From: Cucumis sativus
Taxonomy: Eukaryota > Streptophyta > Magnoliopsida > Cucurbitales > Cucurbitaceae
DNA length: 64,000 nucleotides
Direction of reading: 5' to 3'
NCBI RefSeq assembly: GCF_000004075.3
Contig: NC_026657.2
Location: forward strand, 26,940,408-27,004,407
Made by a program: the position numbers and the translations under genes. A model generated the notes under the pieces. It had not been told where the DNA came from and did not search any database. It worked only from the letters and a program-made list of their open reading frames with translations. The number at the start of each line of letters is the position of its first letter. Position 1 is the stretch's first letter. Shown here one piece after another: positions 1 through 13,067 of this stretch.

Positions 1-500
1 GAATTTATTTTTCAATATTAGACTTGTTGAACTTTCAACTTTGAACTTTTGAATGTATTTTTAGATTTTAATTGCCATTTCTATTTTGTGTGATTATTAA
101 TTTTTGTATGAACTTGAATTTTTGGATGTATTTCTAAATTTTAATGAACATTTCTATTTTTTTGTGATTATTAATATTTTTATGATTTTGAACTTTTGAA
201 TGGACGTTATTGTAGACTTAGAATTTGAAAAGAATATGAAAATTTTGTTTGAAACTTGAAAGACGATGGAAATGATAAAATTGAATTCTTACAATTACAT
301 AACCAATATAAAAATTTGAATAATAATATAATAATAAAAAAAACCAACCCGCCCAACTCAACTCGAATTTTTTGGGTTGGGTTGAGTTTGGTTGACTCTT
401 CAAAATTGAACCGATAGGGTTCAAATTTTGTCAACCTAGTCACTTTGGGTTGGTCCATATTTTCCCTACAACCCGGCTTGTGTACACCTCTACCGTGATT
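1..500. repeat. Dispersed GGTTGGGTTGAG-type repeat remnant
   Basis: AT-rich DNA in which 335-495 carries a block rich in TTGGGTTGG motifs and ending in CGGCTTGTGTACACCTCTA. Read on the minus strand this begins GGTGTACACAAGCCGG and continues with CAACCC-rich sequence, a pattern I know from common dispersed plant repeats, possibly ends of non-autonomous hAT elements. The minus-strand open frame here is low complexity and not a credible gene. No terminal inverted repeat or target duplication could be defined. Confidence 0.35.
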
Positions 501-529
501 AATCGACCACTCATGTGAGAAAAAGAGTT

Positions 530-1000
530 TGTAATTTAAGCGATCATATAATAGAGTCTAAAGTAAAGTATCGTTAAGATATTGATACACGATTGTTTAG
601 ATTTTGTTAAACAATCATTTGAATCTATCACATATCTATCCAGGATAGACAAAGATAGACCAATATCTAAACAATCTTAGTATATGATCTTATACCAAAT
701 CTAAACGATTTTGTACAAAAACTAATCGATCGCGATCTTGGTACACAATCTTGTACTAAATCTAAATGATCTTGGTACACAATCTTAGTAATATTTGTAC
801 ACAATCATCTAGATTTGGTAAACAATTGTTTAGATCCATTACTTATCTATCTGGGATAGATAGTGTGATAGAAGATTGATCAATTAGATTTTGGTACACG
901 ATAATGTAGTAAAAAAATATGAAGAAAAAAAAAAAAGAAAATGAGAGATGGCAAAGAAGGAAAAAATTCTGTAAAAGAAGATGTGTTTAGATTATATTTT
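530..1000 (+). repeat. Family R1 repeat (TCTAAACGATC-type), copy 1
   Basis: Multiple short degenerate units of the form AAATCTAAACGATCTTGTAC recur about every 20-45 bases, with the phrase GGATAGA marking the centre, followed by a purine-rich stretch near 910-965. The same internal organisation recurs at 34.8-35.3 kb, 35.6-36.2 kb and, inverted, 53.1-53.9 kb. It does not code for protein. Best read as the interior of a non-autonomous DNA element whose ends are not clear in this copy. Confidence 0.5.
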
Positions 1001-2450
1001 CAAGTGCTAATTTAAAAAATAAGTTATTTTGAAGAAAAAAATTAAAGTGTTTGGAAGCCACTCAACATAGATTTTTAAGTGTATTTTAAACTATTTTTAG
1101 GAATTTTTTTTAAAAAAAATGAGTTTCTTGAAAAACATTTTTTTTCTTAATTCAATCCAAACTGACTTGAACAAATCACGAACAAGAAGTGTGAATATGA
1201 AGAAGGAAAAATAATAATATGAAGAAGATGTGTAGATATTCATGCAAAATTCAAAACCAAGAAAGATAAATTTGCAATTTGTGAAAATACAATGATGAGT
1301 TCATAGACTTTGAAGTGTAAATACTTTTGAGTTTTGTTCTAAATATGTAAATTAACCTATTTTTAAATTCCACAAATTTTTTTAATACAATAAGAAAAAA
1401 GTGGGGATTATGAGTTCGCCAACTTCTTTAAAACTACACTATTATTATACATAGTTTAGAATTTAGGAAAATTTTCAAAAATAGCAAATTTGACAAAATA
1501 TTTACTACCTTATAATAAAAAAAATTAAAATTTTATCATTGATAGTCATTAATATGCATCGGTAATAGAAGTCTACCAGTGGCTATCGTTGATAAAATCT
1601 AAAATTTTACTATAACTTGTATATATTTTAATTTATTTTGTTATTTTTCAAAATATCCTTAGATTTTACCAAATATTATGAAAGTCAACCATGTTTTTCT
1701 AATTTTCGAGTGTTTTGACAGGAATATAGTTTGTTTTATTACTTGATAATTATTGGGACACAAAAATAACCAACTCATTAATTATATATATATATATGTT
1801 ATGTTATGTTATTATAAATAGTTTAAAACCTACCATAGAGGAAATGGAATCTAAAATGTCCTATATAAAGAAGAACAAGCAAAAATAGAAAAGAAACAAA
1901 GATGACAATTAAAATGGAACAAATATGAAAAGAAAGAGCAAATGAGTGGGAAAAGAAATAAAATGAAAACAAAAGAAAAAGAAAAGAATAATCAATAATC
2001 GTGACTTGTGAGAGATTTTTTTATTTGTTTGATCTAAAATTCTACTAGTACATATGTTGATATAGCTATACTCATTTTGAGAATCAACAGATAATAAAAA
2101 GAAAAATGGAAAGAATAAAGGAAGAGAATAAAATGGATGGTGATATTTAATTAAGATAGGGTTCGTAATTTAAGAGTAAATCTCATATTTGTATTTGTAA
2201 AGAGGGTTAAAGCTAAATTTAAGTAAAAGACAGTGTCAATTGTAAGGGTTTGAAAAAGTAAGCACCAGCCACAACCACACCATAATGCATAATTCTATCC
2301 ACAACGCGAAACCAGCCGTAAGCAGCTCTACCATTCATTTTACGCTACGCTACGCTACGACACCACCAACTCCTCAACACCATTCCCATATTCTCTTACT
2401 TACTTTTTCCCATTTTTTTTTTTAAACTTCCACGCATTTCCTACCTACAA
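1001..2450. other. Intergenic, AT-rich, includes one R2 MITE-like copy
   Basis: No gene is visible. Bases 1474-1662 are a copy of the R2 repeat (ends in AATAGCAAA and TTTGTTATTTTTCAAAA, imperfect palindrome TCATTGATAGTCA...TGGCTATCGTTGA in the centre). A short AT run lies near 1783-1797 and four tandem CTACG units near 2343-2360. The remainder is featureless A/T-rich sequence. Confidence 0.45.
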
Positions 2451-2750
2451 TCATGTACTTCCATTTTGGTCCTGGGATGCACCCTCTCGCTTCCACTGTT
2501 TCAATGTGTTCTTCCAATTTTACATCATTTCCAGCTCTACAGGAACTGAATCCCAACTTACAAGCCTTCCCATTTGCGGGAGTGTTGAAATTAGCGTCCC
2601 ATTCACACTTACGCTTTGTGGGTTTAATCCCATTTTGCGTCTTCTTCACACTTGAGGGTATGTTGGATTATACACGTATCGGTTGGTTATGTTCAGTTGG
2701 GAACCCAGAATGGGCTAAGCTACTCATATAACTGCATTCCCTTTTCCTCT

Positions 2751-2762
2751 CTCCATATATAC
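2751..2762 (+). promoter_or_regulatory. Candidate TATA box of the lipase gene
   Basis: The sequence CCATATATACC lies about 50 bases upstream of the lipase ATG at 2813. If it is the functional TATA box, the 5' leader would be only some 20-30 nt, which is short, so an alternative start site further upstream is possible. Confidence 0.3.
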
Positions 2763-2812
2763 CAATCGTTAGCTTTTATTCAAATGGTGTCTTGTACAAG
2801 ACATTGAGAAAC

Positions 2813-5171
2813 ATGGCTACTACCCAATTAAAAAATGGTGATGATTTCAGATACCTTGTTGTGCGCCCGGAGAAGGGTGGAATCAGGGACGTTTTCCGGT
2901 GCTGGGTTTGGCCGGATGGCGACGGTGCACGGAGATTCTTCGAGAGCTCCGATGAGGGTGTTTTTGATGCGAAGGTTTCGGAAAGCAGATGGATCGTTGT
3001 GGTATCAATTCTGATTCGAAAAATTATAGCGATTTTGGGGAAACCATTGGAGTGGACTGGCAATGTGGTGGAATTCACTCTCAATCTTCTGTCTGTGAAT
3101 GCCAATCTTTTAGGATTGCTCTGCAATATCGTACGCGGTGCGGGTCCATATGCTTTTAAATCTCAAGTAATTTTTTCATCACATGTAGATTTTACATAAT
3201 GGGCAGCATTCATTGATTGTTTGAAAAGTTCTTTTCACCCACAAAAGCTTTCCCTGTTCAAAGAGTTTTTCCTTATGGTTAATGACAGATTGACAATCAA
3301 ATCTTAAGAGAAAGTGAAATTTTCAATGTGGGTTTATTGACTATTTTTGCTAAATTTTCCCAATTAACACATGAAATCTCTGCATTTTCTGAATGTTCTT
3401 ATTCTTAAACCACTGAATTTGCTACCATGATGAATGAGCAGGAGATGTGGTAGTGCCACGGAGGGGCACTGAGACTTTTATCAGCACCGTTGGGCTTTTA
3501 GATGGGCGAATGGATCTATTAAATGAAGAAAAAATGCTTCAAGGAACTACTAATTTTGTTTCTGAAGAAAGAGGCTTAGGACTTGAAATGGGCAATCGGA
3601 ATCTAGTGGACCTTTGCGTCATGGCTTCAAAATTATCTTATGAGAATGAAAAGGTCATTCAAAATATCGTGCTTCGTTATTGGAAGGCAAGTTATTTCAT
3701 TGCTTCTCAGCCTTCTGTTTATGTGTCATTTCAGAGTAAAAGAAATTCTGTGTCAGCTTCAGGTTACGTGATAAGATCTCTAACTTTGATCTTTAATAAT
3801 GAAGCAGATGCATTTTGTGGGCTTCTACAATTGCTGGAATGGTAAGAAGAAAACTAGCATCTTTATCATATTAGTGATAAATAATTCATATTTAGTTTCA
3901 TTTAGAGCTTACTCTTTAGCCAATTGGTTGATTGACCTAATAACTGAATTCTGTTTTCCATTTAACCTTGATGGAACTGGGTAGATTTTCAAAAGGACAA
4001 CTGTACTCAGGTGTTCATATTGTGCAATAAGCCTAAAGACGCGAATTTGATATTGATTAGCTTCAGAGGCACTGAACCCTTTGATGCAGATGACTGGAGC
4101 ACTGATTTTGACTACTCTTGGTACGAGATCCCAGAAGTCGGGAAAATTCACATAGGATTCTTAGAGGCTCTTGGTTTGGGCAACAGAAAAGACACCAATA
4201 GCTTCAACGGTCACCTTCAGGCAAAAACCAGTATTAGCTCCATTGCTTCAGATGTTTCTCATGGTAGTACAAGTCCATTTGGGCATACCAAATCAACAAT
4301 CTCAAAGATTGATCAAAACATTGAACAGTTTGATGAAGTTACACCAGAAGTGGAGCAGTTGACTGCATACTACACGGTAAAACTTCAACTCAGGAGATTA
4401 CTTATGGAGCATAAAAATGCAAAGTTTGTGGTCACTGGTCATAGTTTAGGCGGAGCACTTGCAATATTATTCCCTACAGTTCTGGTGCTGCACGAGGAAA
4501 TGGAAATAATGGGTAGGCTATTGGGCGTATATACATTTGGGCAGCCCAGGGTTGGGAACAAGCAACTGGGGCAGTTCATGGAGCCCTATTTGGTAAATCC
4601 CATTCCAAGGTACTTCAGGGTTGTATACTGCAATGACATTGTACCAAGGTTGCCTTACGACAATAAAGCTTTTTTATTTAAGCATTTTGGAGTCTGTCTA
4701 TACTACGACAGCCTATTCACTGAACATGTATGTACATTGTCCAACTCCTGTGTCCGTGTGGTTTTAGCAAGACTTTTTAATTATGAATCTGAACCATATT
4801 ATGAATGAACTTCTCTCATTAAGAATAAAGTTGTATGATGTTCTATCAGTTCCGATCTTTTGATACTTAGACCCAATTTGTGGTTCTTATTCTATAAATT
4901 TGTTTTTTCTATTTGCATAATGAAGAAAGTAGATGAGGAACCGAACAAGAATTTCCTCGGGATTAGATACCTGATACCGGAATATCTCAATGCTTTTTGG
5001 GAGCTGCTCAGAAGCTTGCTGATGGGCTACACACATGGACCTGAGTACAAGGAGGGATGGTTTTGCATATTGGCAAGGGTGATAGGACTGGCATTTCCTG
5101 GTATTTCTGCTCATAGCCTCACAAATTATATCGATTCTGTGAGGCTTGGCAAGAAGAGCCAATCCCTTTGA
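2813..5171 (+). CDS. OBL1: OBL1-like triacylglycerol lipase (class 3 lipase)
   Basis: Five exons deduced by joining conserved blocks: 2813-3137, 3442-3686, 3808-3841, 3985-4727 and 4926-5171, giving 530 residues. The family (Arabidopsis OIL BODY LIPASE 1) hydrolyses tri- and diacylglycerols at the lipid droplet surface. The nucleophile elbow GHSLGGA places Ser355; Asp419 in NDIVPRLP and His512 in GISAHSLTNYI complete a plausible catalytic triad. Other family blocks are VVVPRRGTETF, MHFVGFYNCWN, LISFRGTEPFDADDW and SWYEIP. A hydrophobic stretch lies about residues 60-105. The start is the first ATG in a frame open upstream only with non-ATG codons. Intron 2 uses a GC donor (GCAAGT at 3687), the only phase-compatible site giving the conserved WK-MHF join. 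Reading frame intact. Convergent with the CAX gene. Confidence 0.9.
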
Positions 5172-6930
5172 AGATTCCAGTGATTGTTTACTTGGCAAGG
5201 CAAGGGCAAGCTAATTCCATTCCTCCACGTGCTATAGCTTATTCCAATTAGGGATGTTTTAAGGTTAGCAGTTTCTGACCCAGACACAATTTATAAGTAG
5301 GATAATTGTTTGTCAATATATACTGGAAATAATGTTATTATATATAGGGGTTGTCTTGTTCCTAATTACCTACCCTGTATTACTGTAGTTGAAAGAACAA
5401 TACTAATCTTGATTACCAAATCTTTTTGTCTTTCATATATATTGCCAAGTCGAGAAGACAAACGGTAGACTGACTCAGTTGAAGACAAAAGATTGCGTCC
5501 TTAAAAAAGAAAAAAACAAAAAACAAAATAAAACTTTCTTTACAATCAATAGTTAAGTGGGATTGGATCAGATAAGATTTCGAGTTATATAAATATAAAT
5601 ATTGGTGGCACTTTCCCTTAGTTGATTGTGATTGTTTCATTAGAATATATTCTATTTAGCTAAGCTAAAAAGTGATAGATGTTAAAGATCCTACACAGAA
5701 ACATCTTCCACCTTAGATTTTGTTCCGAGTGTGGAACAGTTTTTCTTTCTATCTTTTGCATCCTACTTTTCTAGATAATGCTCACTCCATGGGTAGTTTT
5801 GCTCCATTTTGTACATTTTCTAGAAAACTGGGGCTGCTTATTTAAATAATAAATACTACCAATTCCTTATTCAGCTCAGAAGCCTTACCCGTGCTACTCC
5901 CCCTCGTTCTCCACAAATGATTCTCTTTGTACTATATTAGGCCTCAGCATCGTTTGTTAATCATTTACCAAGATTCCAGAGTGTTATCATCATTACATTA
6001 TTCCATGGAGATACATTATATAGGTTGGAGGTTTGGTGGTGGTGGGGGGACTACAATTATTTGGGACAAGAGATGTGTTCAATTAAGAGATATCATTCAA
6101 TAAGACAATACATCATCATGACCTTTGTAGAATTTGGTATAAATCATTTCATAATATTTCTCCATTACTTTGCAGGAAAAAAAAACTCACAATGTTCGAC
6201 TTATATGTTACTCTTTCCAAGATTAGTTCTAAGTTATGCCTTTCCTCGAAAGGATAATGCTACAGAGTTGCAAGTGGGGATGGATATCCATGCATTTTTC
6301 TTATAAAAAGAAAATTCATACCCTTGTAATGAAACGGCTCTTCTTTTAACTAACTAGCTTCTTTCATATTAGAATCCGGTGGTGATGAGTAATTTAATCG
6401 GTTGGTTAGGAAGAAAACCAAGAGGAACAATAAAAGAAAGAGCTTACAATTAATGAATATAGATTACAGCTCTCAAGTTTATGATAAACAAGTTAAAGAG
6501 GAAGATGACAAAAGAAGAGAAAAGATCAACTGTCAAGCCACAAAAAGATTACAGTACAGTTCAACTAATGAAACCAAACACCATTTAAAGACAAACCATT
6601 TGTGTGAGTCCTCTAATGTTTGCAGGTTCCAACGAACTGAAGCAATGTGGGGTTTCAGAACCAATGCAAATGCAAAAGTTCAGCTTGCAGTAAATTTCCA
6701 TGACCAAACGTTCTCCGAGTGTTAATCATCTGATTAGCAATGCATAAATAATAATGAGCTCAGAATTAACAAACAAATGTTTACTTTGTACAGCAGACCA
6801 ATAAACCAGAAGCAATCATAGGGCATGTGTTTTGATAAACGTGAAACAAGAAAGATGATGTTACCAAAAATACAGTAAATTTAGAAAACGAGATGGACGA
6901 GTCCAGCTTGTATGTGGATTCAAGAAGTAA
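5172..6930. other. Convergent intergenic region, presumed 3' UTRs
   Basis: Lies between the stop codons of the lipase (+) and the CAX exchanger (-), so it should hold both 3' UTRs and terminators. Several short open frames occur on both strands, but they have no recognisable motif and no splice partners. A T/A-rich low-complexity patch sits at 5505-5530. Nothing else is seen. Confidence 0.5.
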
Positions 6931-9900
6931 CTACTCACCATTACTAGGATCAACGTGTACAAAAAAACTGGCTGCCACTATGAGATAACATAGAATAAGC
7001 ATCAGACCTTTGAAATAATTTGATGTCCCCTCCTGCAAATTTGACCAATGCCGAGTTATACAAAACTAAGATATCAATCGTTCTACTACTATGAATGGTG
7101 CTTTGCATATAAATGAAAACTCATTAATGGAAATGCACCAAAAATTTCAAAGTAATAGTACTAAGGATAGCTATTAAATTGCAAATGAATTTAATTACAA
7201 GAGTATAGATTGAAGATATCACACCTGCAACATAAAGGCCACTACTAGCACAGTGATGAACAACGTTGCTGTTTCAAAGAGTTTGAAGTTTAAGTCCATT
7301 GGTTTTCCCATGCACCATCCAACTACTACGCAAAACGGGATCTACACACATCAATAACACACAGTCAAGTTACCAGTACAAAATCAATTTCCAAGCCAAC
7401 ACAACAGTTTTTTAAGATCTAGGGTTAAAATCAACCGCAATTTAGAACACATTTGATAAGATTGTTTCTTGTTTTCATTGCTTGTTTCTTAAGGAGCAAC
7501 TTATATGATAATTATTTTTGTTTCTTGTTTTAAGTTTAAGGTACGTTTTCCAAAGAAAATTGGCCAAATTTGAGAAAAAATAACAAACACTAAGTTTTTT
7601 TTTTTTCCCTTTCTCCTGTTTTAATACATGTACCACACGTTTATCTCTTCTTTCTTCCAATGCATTTTTTCTCTTAAAACTTTCTTTTCCTTTTCTTTCT
7701 TCTTCTCTCTAAGCCTTATCATTCTTTTTTCTCTCTTCATTAAACAGCCTTCAGCTATGTTTATTTTCTCAAATCTCTATTACTTTCCCTCGAGGCAAAA
7801 CTATTGAAAATATTTATAAAATGCAGTAAATTTTAGATTCTATCAATGATATATATCTAAAATTTTATTCTATTTGTTTTCATTTTGATATGTTCGAAAA
7901 TAGTAAAACAAAGAAAAGTAAATTTTCTCTTTTTTAGATTTTATTCGTGTATACAATTGAGTCATGAAAAGCAAAAACATTTGGTAAGGAGAGATAAAAA
8001 TAAAATTTATAAATTATTCTAATTGAATAAACTCAAGTAAGGTAAGATAACATTATCTAAGATAAGAGTGTGGGATAACCTGTCAAATCAAAATTGAACT
8101 TTAGTTGAAGAAAGTTTCAATTATTATTATTATTTTGCTTTGGTGAAATTATATTCAATACCATAGAGTCTTTTTAAAATATTTATATTTGTTTTAATGC
8201 ATGTTATATAATTCAATACTATAAAAACATTTCCGATTCTGATTTTTTTAAAGTAAAAAAAAAAAAAATCAAGAAAGGAAAAACTAAGAAGGAGAGTGTC
8301 AATCAAATGGACCCTAAAACATAATCCGCAACACATACCACAAACATGGATATTTGTGTAGATGATCCAATAGCAACTCCAAGAGTGATGTCCTACAATA
8401 ACTTTTACGTCAATCAAACCAAACAAAAGAGATGATTGGAAGAAAATAATAAAATTTAATAAATCCAGAAAGTGCTCACAAGCTTATCCTTCATGGCAAA
8501 CATGATTGCACTTGCATGTTCAGCAGCATTTCCAACAATTGGCAACAAAATTACACTAATAAATGCCACTGGCAAATTTAATGATTCAGATGCTCCCTGA
8601 GAAAAAGATCCACAAACTTCTACTTAAATTTACTGGATACGAGAAACCAATATTAAGCACCAAACATCAAGATATTGTCACATGAATCTTTGGATATGTT
8701 TTATGATAACTGCTTTATATGGATCGAATTAACTAATATTTGATATTTGAAAAAACATCTTTTGTTCTTCCATATCTTCTTTACTGCTATTCTTCTAGAA
8801 AAAGGAAAAAGGTTCAAATTTTCACTTAAAAAAACAAGCATTGAGCTACCGAGAACTTAATCAGAGTCAGCGCATGGATGGACAAGCAAAGCAAACAATA
8901 ATAGAATGCAAATAATTATAGTTAATAATTTAAAAGCAATCACAATAAGATTTACCTGGATAGCATCAACAAGGTATCCAGATAAAACAGATACCCATAC
9001 AGTCAAGATGGCAAGCCATCCAATTGCTTCCCAAGCATAAATCTCAGAATCGTCCTCAACTTCTCCATCAACTTCCTAAAGAAATATAAGAAAAGGCTAA
9101 AACCATTAGAATTAAATGCATATCTGCTTAAAATGGAGTTCTAGAGTGAACAAAAAAAAGTGTTGATCATTTCTTTGATTCTGCATTTTTTAAGTGTGGG
9201 GACTACTTAACAAATAAAAAGCGCCCCTAAAGACATATTTGGATTGACTAGAGAAGAAAGTGTTTATCAAAACTCATTTCCATTTGAACTTTTTTTTATA
9301 AAAACCTGTTTAAAATAAAGTTTGAAAGTTCTCTAAAAGTCATTTTGAGTGGTTGCCTCCCAAATGAATTATTTTTTAAATTAAACACTTGAAAAGCTAA
9401 ACCAATTGATTTGTGCCTCATTTGTTAAGTTCCCATTCCTAAAGGATGCATTCCCCACTAGTCCAGTTAAAGTTATCATATGTAAAACAACTAGGTGATT
9501 GAGGTTATGTATGATAATTATGTTACCGTCACATGAGCATTTATTATTGATGGTACTAGTTCTCTTTTTTATTTCTTCTTGAAAAAAATAAAATAAACAG
9601 TTTCCTAGCCATCGTTTCAAGCTCGCCTCTTATAGATGTTGCAAATCCTGATTCCTAATTCGCCCTAATAGTTGAAAATATTATAGTATGTTACAGATGA
9701 AAGAAGCCAAGTGAAGAACAATTGCTTGTTAACTAAAGACAATAATTAAAAGCAAGATCCAAACATAGATCCAAAGAGACTCACCTCGTCAAGAGGACCA
9801 TAGAGATCATGCTGACTTTTTAGTTGAAAGAAAAGGTAGCTTGCATATGCAATTAACATTATACAACTGCTAAATCTTGAAAGAGATAATGCTGACTCTC

Positions 9901-11170
9901 CCAAATGAAGTTCTGTGTGGGTGAAATGAAGCACGGCCGGAAAAGTCGTTCCCATTACAGCCATCAACAACAATCCTGAATTTACAACAGCAGCACCCTG
10001 TTGCAAAATAGTCATATATCTTAATGTAAACTAATAAGGTGCAAGTAAAATATCTCTAAAATAGAGGTAAAGCATAATGCCCAAGAGAACGAAACCCTGT
10101 ACCTTATTGAAAACCTGCACCTTTGTATGATGAATAATCCCACCAGTGAAAAAAGCGCAACCAAGCACAAGGAGCATATTTGACAAGATTGACCCCAGCA
10201 ATGACTGTTGAACAACCCTAATCATCCCACTCTTTAACGCATATATTGATATGATCATTTCAGTTGCATTTCCAAATGTTGCATTCAAAAGACCACCAAC
10301 TGCAAAAACCATTGGCATTTGAGTTATTAAGGAAACTAACCAAAAAGCCACCATTAAATGATCGAAACAAGCAATGCCTGATCAGGTAGCACTCAAACCT
10401 GTTGGTCCAGTGTAGAAAGCAAGCTGCCTGTCACAAATATTTTTGAAAAATAAGTGTAGCACAAATGGAATAATATGAAATCTAAAACATAGAATATGTG
10501 AAACCAAATCTTACTCAGTTGCATAACCAAGACGTTCTGCCAAGGGTGTAATTCCAAGTAAAGTGAAAAAGAAGACCCATCCCTGACATATAAAACTGAC
10601 TATCAAGGAATTATGAACCATGAGACAAATCATACAAGCCAAAGTACTAACCAGCAAAACGATCTTAAAAGCTGAATTTTTTAATATCCAAAATAATATA
10701 AACAGGTCAATAGAAGATGGTCATAGACCATATCTTCATTAAATCAAATAATGAGAAACTGTCTTTGATTGTCTAGGAGCTTCTGTTCATGAAAAAGTTA
10801 CCCAATACAAGTCTTTCACCATTTCTTTCTTCTCAAATCCAACCATGTCATTTACTATTGCAGAAAATCAACCAGTAAAATTATGAAGAGGAGTAGTTCT
10901 TACATGCTTTCCCGTTAAGTAATGTAGCAGAATTGCCAAAGGACCAAAAGGTAGCAACACGTTGATCTTTGCTCTAACCAACACTATATAAGCACTTCTA
11001 AGAGGTCTAATACGAATGTTGCTAGTCTTCCACCATCTTGTATCTGGGGAAGAACGCACAGCAGCCGTCTCACAATCAAAACTATGCAATACGTTCTTCG
11101 CAACTGGCGATGACTTCAATGGAATTTCTTCATCTGATAAGTAATTTGTTTTCTCCTCTGTTGATCCCAT
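6931..11170 (-). CDS. CAX: Vacuolar cation/proton exchanger (CAX2/CAX5-type)
   Basis: Ten coding exons on the minus strand: 11170-10904, 10582-10515, 10427-10399, 10299-10103, 9997-9785, 9075-8956, 8596-8480, 8392-8339, 7341-7225 and 7032-6931; all junctions are GT-AG and the phases agree, giving 427 residues, the usual size. The family exchanges Ca2+, Mn2+ or other divalent cations for H+ across the tonoplast. Both conserved selectivity repeats are present: GNATEMI in exon 4 and GNAAEHASA in exon 7, each beside hydrophobic helices; an acidic linker [11 protein letters not shown] separates the halves. The N-terminal about 60 residues are hydrophilic, as in the regulatory region of CAX proteins. 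Start chosen as the ATG immediately after a plausible acceptor; upstream is leader. Frame intact. I cannot choose between CAX2, CAX5 and CAX6 orthology by eye. Confidence 0.92.
7795..7910. repeat. Family R2 MITE-like fragment in CAX intron 8
   Basis: Within the roughly 1 kb intron between CAX exons 8 and 9. It shows the R2 signature: AAATATTTATAAAATG, TTTTAGATTCTATCAATGATA and a distal TCGAAAATAGTAAAAC, in the arrangement seen at 1.5, 41.2 and 54.2 kb. Shorter and less palindromic than the other copies. Confidence 0.4.
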
Positions 11171-11760
11171 CTACAACCACAGCTATCCCGATCAATTATA
11201 CCTTTCCACTACACTAAAAATACAAATCTGGGCTGATTTACATATACAACTCATCAGCTACTTCATCTTCCACAAGTCAAATCCAAAGCAATATTAACTC
11301 AACAGAAAGAAGAAATCAGATCGAGTCGAGATTAAAACAAGATTTCGTTACCCAAACAAGAAAAAGAGCAAGAGGATATTTACCAGATTGGAGATGAACT
11401 TGAACTGACGCAACGAGGATATCCAGGTCGAATCCCAGCTGGAGAATGATCAAGAACTCCCCAAATCGAGCTGAGATTCCAACCCTCAAACGCAAGGGGA
11501 GAAAATAAGACAAGAAGCAGTCGGGTCCCACTAATTTGGATCGTATAGGTAATTTCAGTTGCTTAAAAATAAAATCTCTGGCCAACACAGCCGGCGAAGG
11601 CCAGCCAGAAGGAAAGTTCTTCGAAATAAGATTTTCGACTTCACCAAAATTATAGATCAAGCGAAGAAGAAGTCGAGTTGGATGGCTGATGGGAAGGGAA
11701 GGCAATATAGCGAAACTCAACAGCAGCTAGGAAGCTTCTGCGAAATATCGTCCTCTTGCG
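11171..11760 (-). other. Probable 5' leader of CAX with a leader intron
   Basis: Upstream of the CAX ATG the minus strand reads a pyrimidine-rich tract ending in TTGTAG directly at the ATG, a good acceptor, while at 11384/11383 the sequence CAATCTG|GTAAAT is a good donor. This suggests a 5' UTR intron at 11171-11383 and a leader exon running up to around 11750. Several short open frames here overlap each other on both strands and lack protein motifs. Transcript evidence would settle it. Confidence 0.4.
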
Positions 11761-11769
11761 TCTTCCCCA

Positions 11770-13067
11770 TTTAATTTTGACTTGTTTATTTATTGCATTA
11801 CATTACATAAAGTATGTATTTTTAAAAAGTAATAATAAAAACAGAATAATTAGACGTAAACTTCTTCAAGTTCAGACAAAACCCCATTACATGTTTGAAA
11901 AAATACTCTTGGATGGGGTTCGATTCAGTTTTTAATCTTCTTTTCAGTTAAAGATTTGACTTTTATAAGTTTGAAAAAGAATAACTGATGTATTTCTTTG
12001 GTGGGTACTTAGCAGAGGGGAAAAATGAACCTCTTGTTGTGAATAGAGGACCAGCTGAGAAAAAAGGTCCACCATTGCGTTTTCAACTTAGGAATTAAAA
12101 TGGGTTTGGCCTAAAAAGCACAAAGTTCAAGTCTTTAAGCCGCTCTCCCATTCTCCATCTCTTGTGTAAAATTGCAAGTTCAACTTCAATAACATGTGGA
12201 AGAAAAGGGGATTGTGGAAAATGCAAACAAAAAGTCTAGGCCATCTCCTCCAAAGCTATTTTCTTCTTATATTGATCCATTCAAAGTGCTTGATTTTAGT
12301 CACGATTGAACTGGCTTTAAGCGTAAGGTAAACTCAAGGAAGTTATTCAACCATAAGGAGTCGTGTTTATACGAGATCTTTGTCATCATAAAAGGTCAAT
12401 TTCAAGTCAAAATGCTTTTCATGATGAGCAGATTCAACACCCCTTTTAACAATGACGATAAAATATGATATGATTATCATTCCATGAAGCTCCCTCATCT
12501 GCCATTTATCACCTTTGAATTGAATTCCAAAAGAAGAGCAAAGGGCATTGCAGAGGAGATCATATATTTAAATGGAACAGAAGAACCCCAATCATTAAAC
12601 TCTTGGGTCCTAACAAAGTGAGGCCATTGCTATAGAGCTATTATGTGCTATTTGATTCCACAAACAAATACAAATGATTGAAAGAGGCCACAAATATGAC
12701 CCAACTTTGGTAAGAATGACAAGAAAAGAGAGTACCAAGAGTCATATATTAAAAAAAAAACATAATCTAATCTAGCGAGCTAGAGTTAAGGAAAGTTAAA
12801 ATGAATTTGATTTAGCTTGATTGATATTTCAGCCACCGGCAAAAGATTACAGAATTTTTGCATTGTTTGTTCTGAAAAATGTCGTGAAAAACAGATTGAT
12901 TTACTGATTCTAAACAGCAAATAATTTACCATACCCTTGGGCTATTCCAGAAAAATTACAGGACAATAATGGCGGTCGTCATGCTTCTCAGGAAGACAGA
13001 GTAATTCAAGGAAAAAAAGAAAAAGAGAAACAAAATGAGAAAAATATTAAAAGACTGTCTTGTTGGC
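11770..13067. other. Intergenic between CAX promoter and MAPKK 3' end
   Basis: Presumably CAX promoter to the left and the 3' UTR of the MAPKK at the right end. No coding motif, repeat or inverted structure stood out. AT-rich without long homopolymers. Confidence 0.45.
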
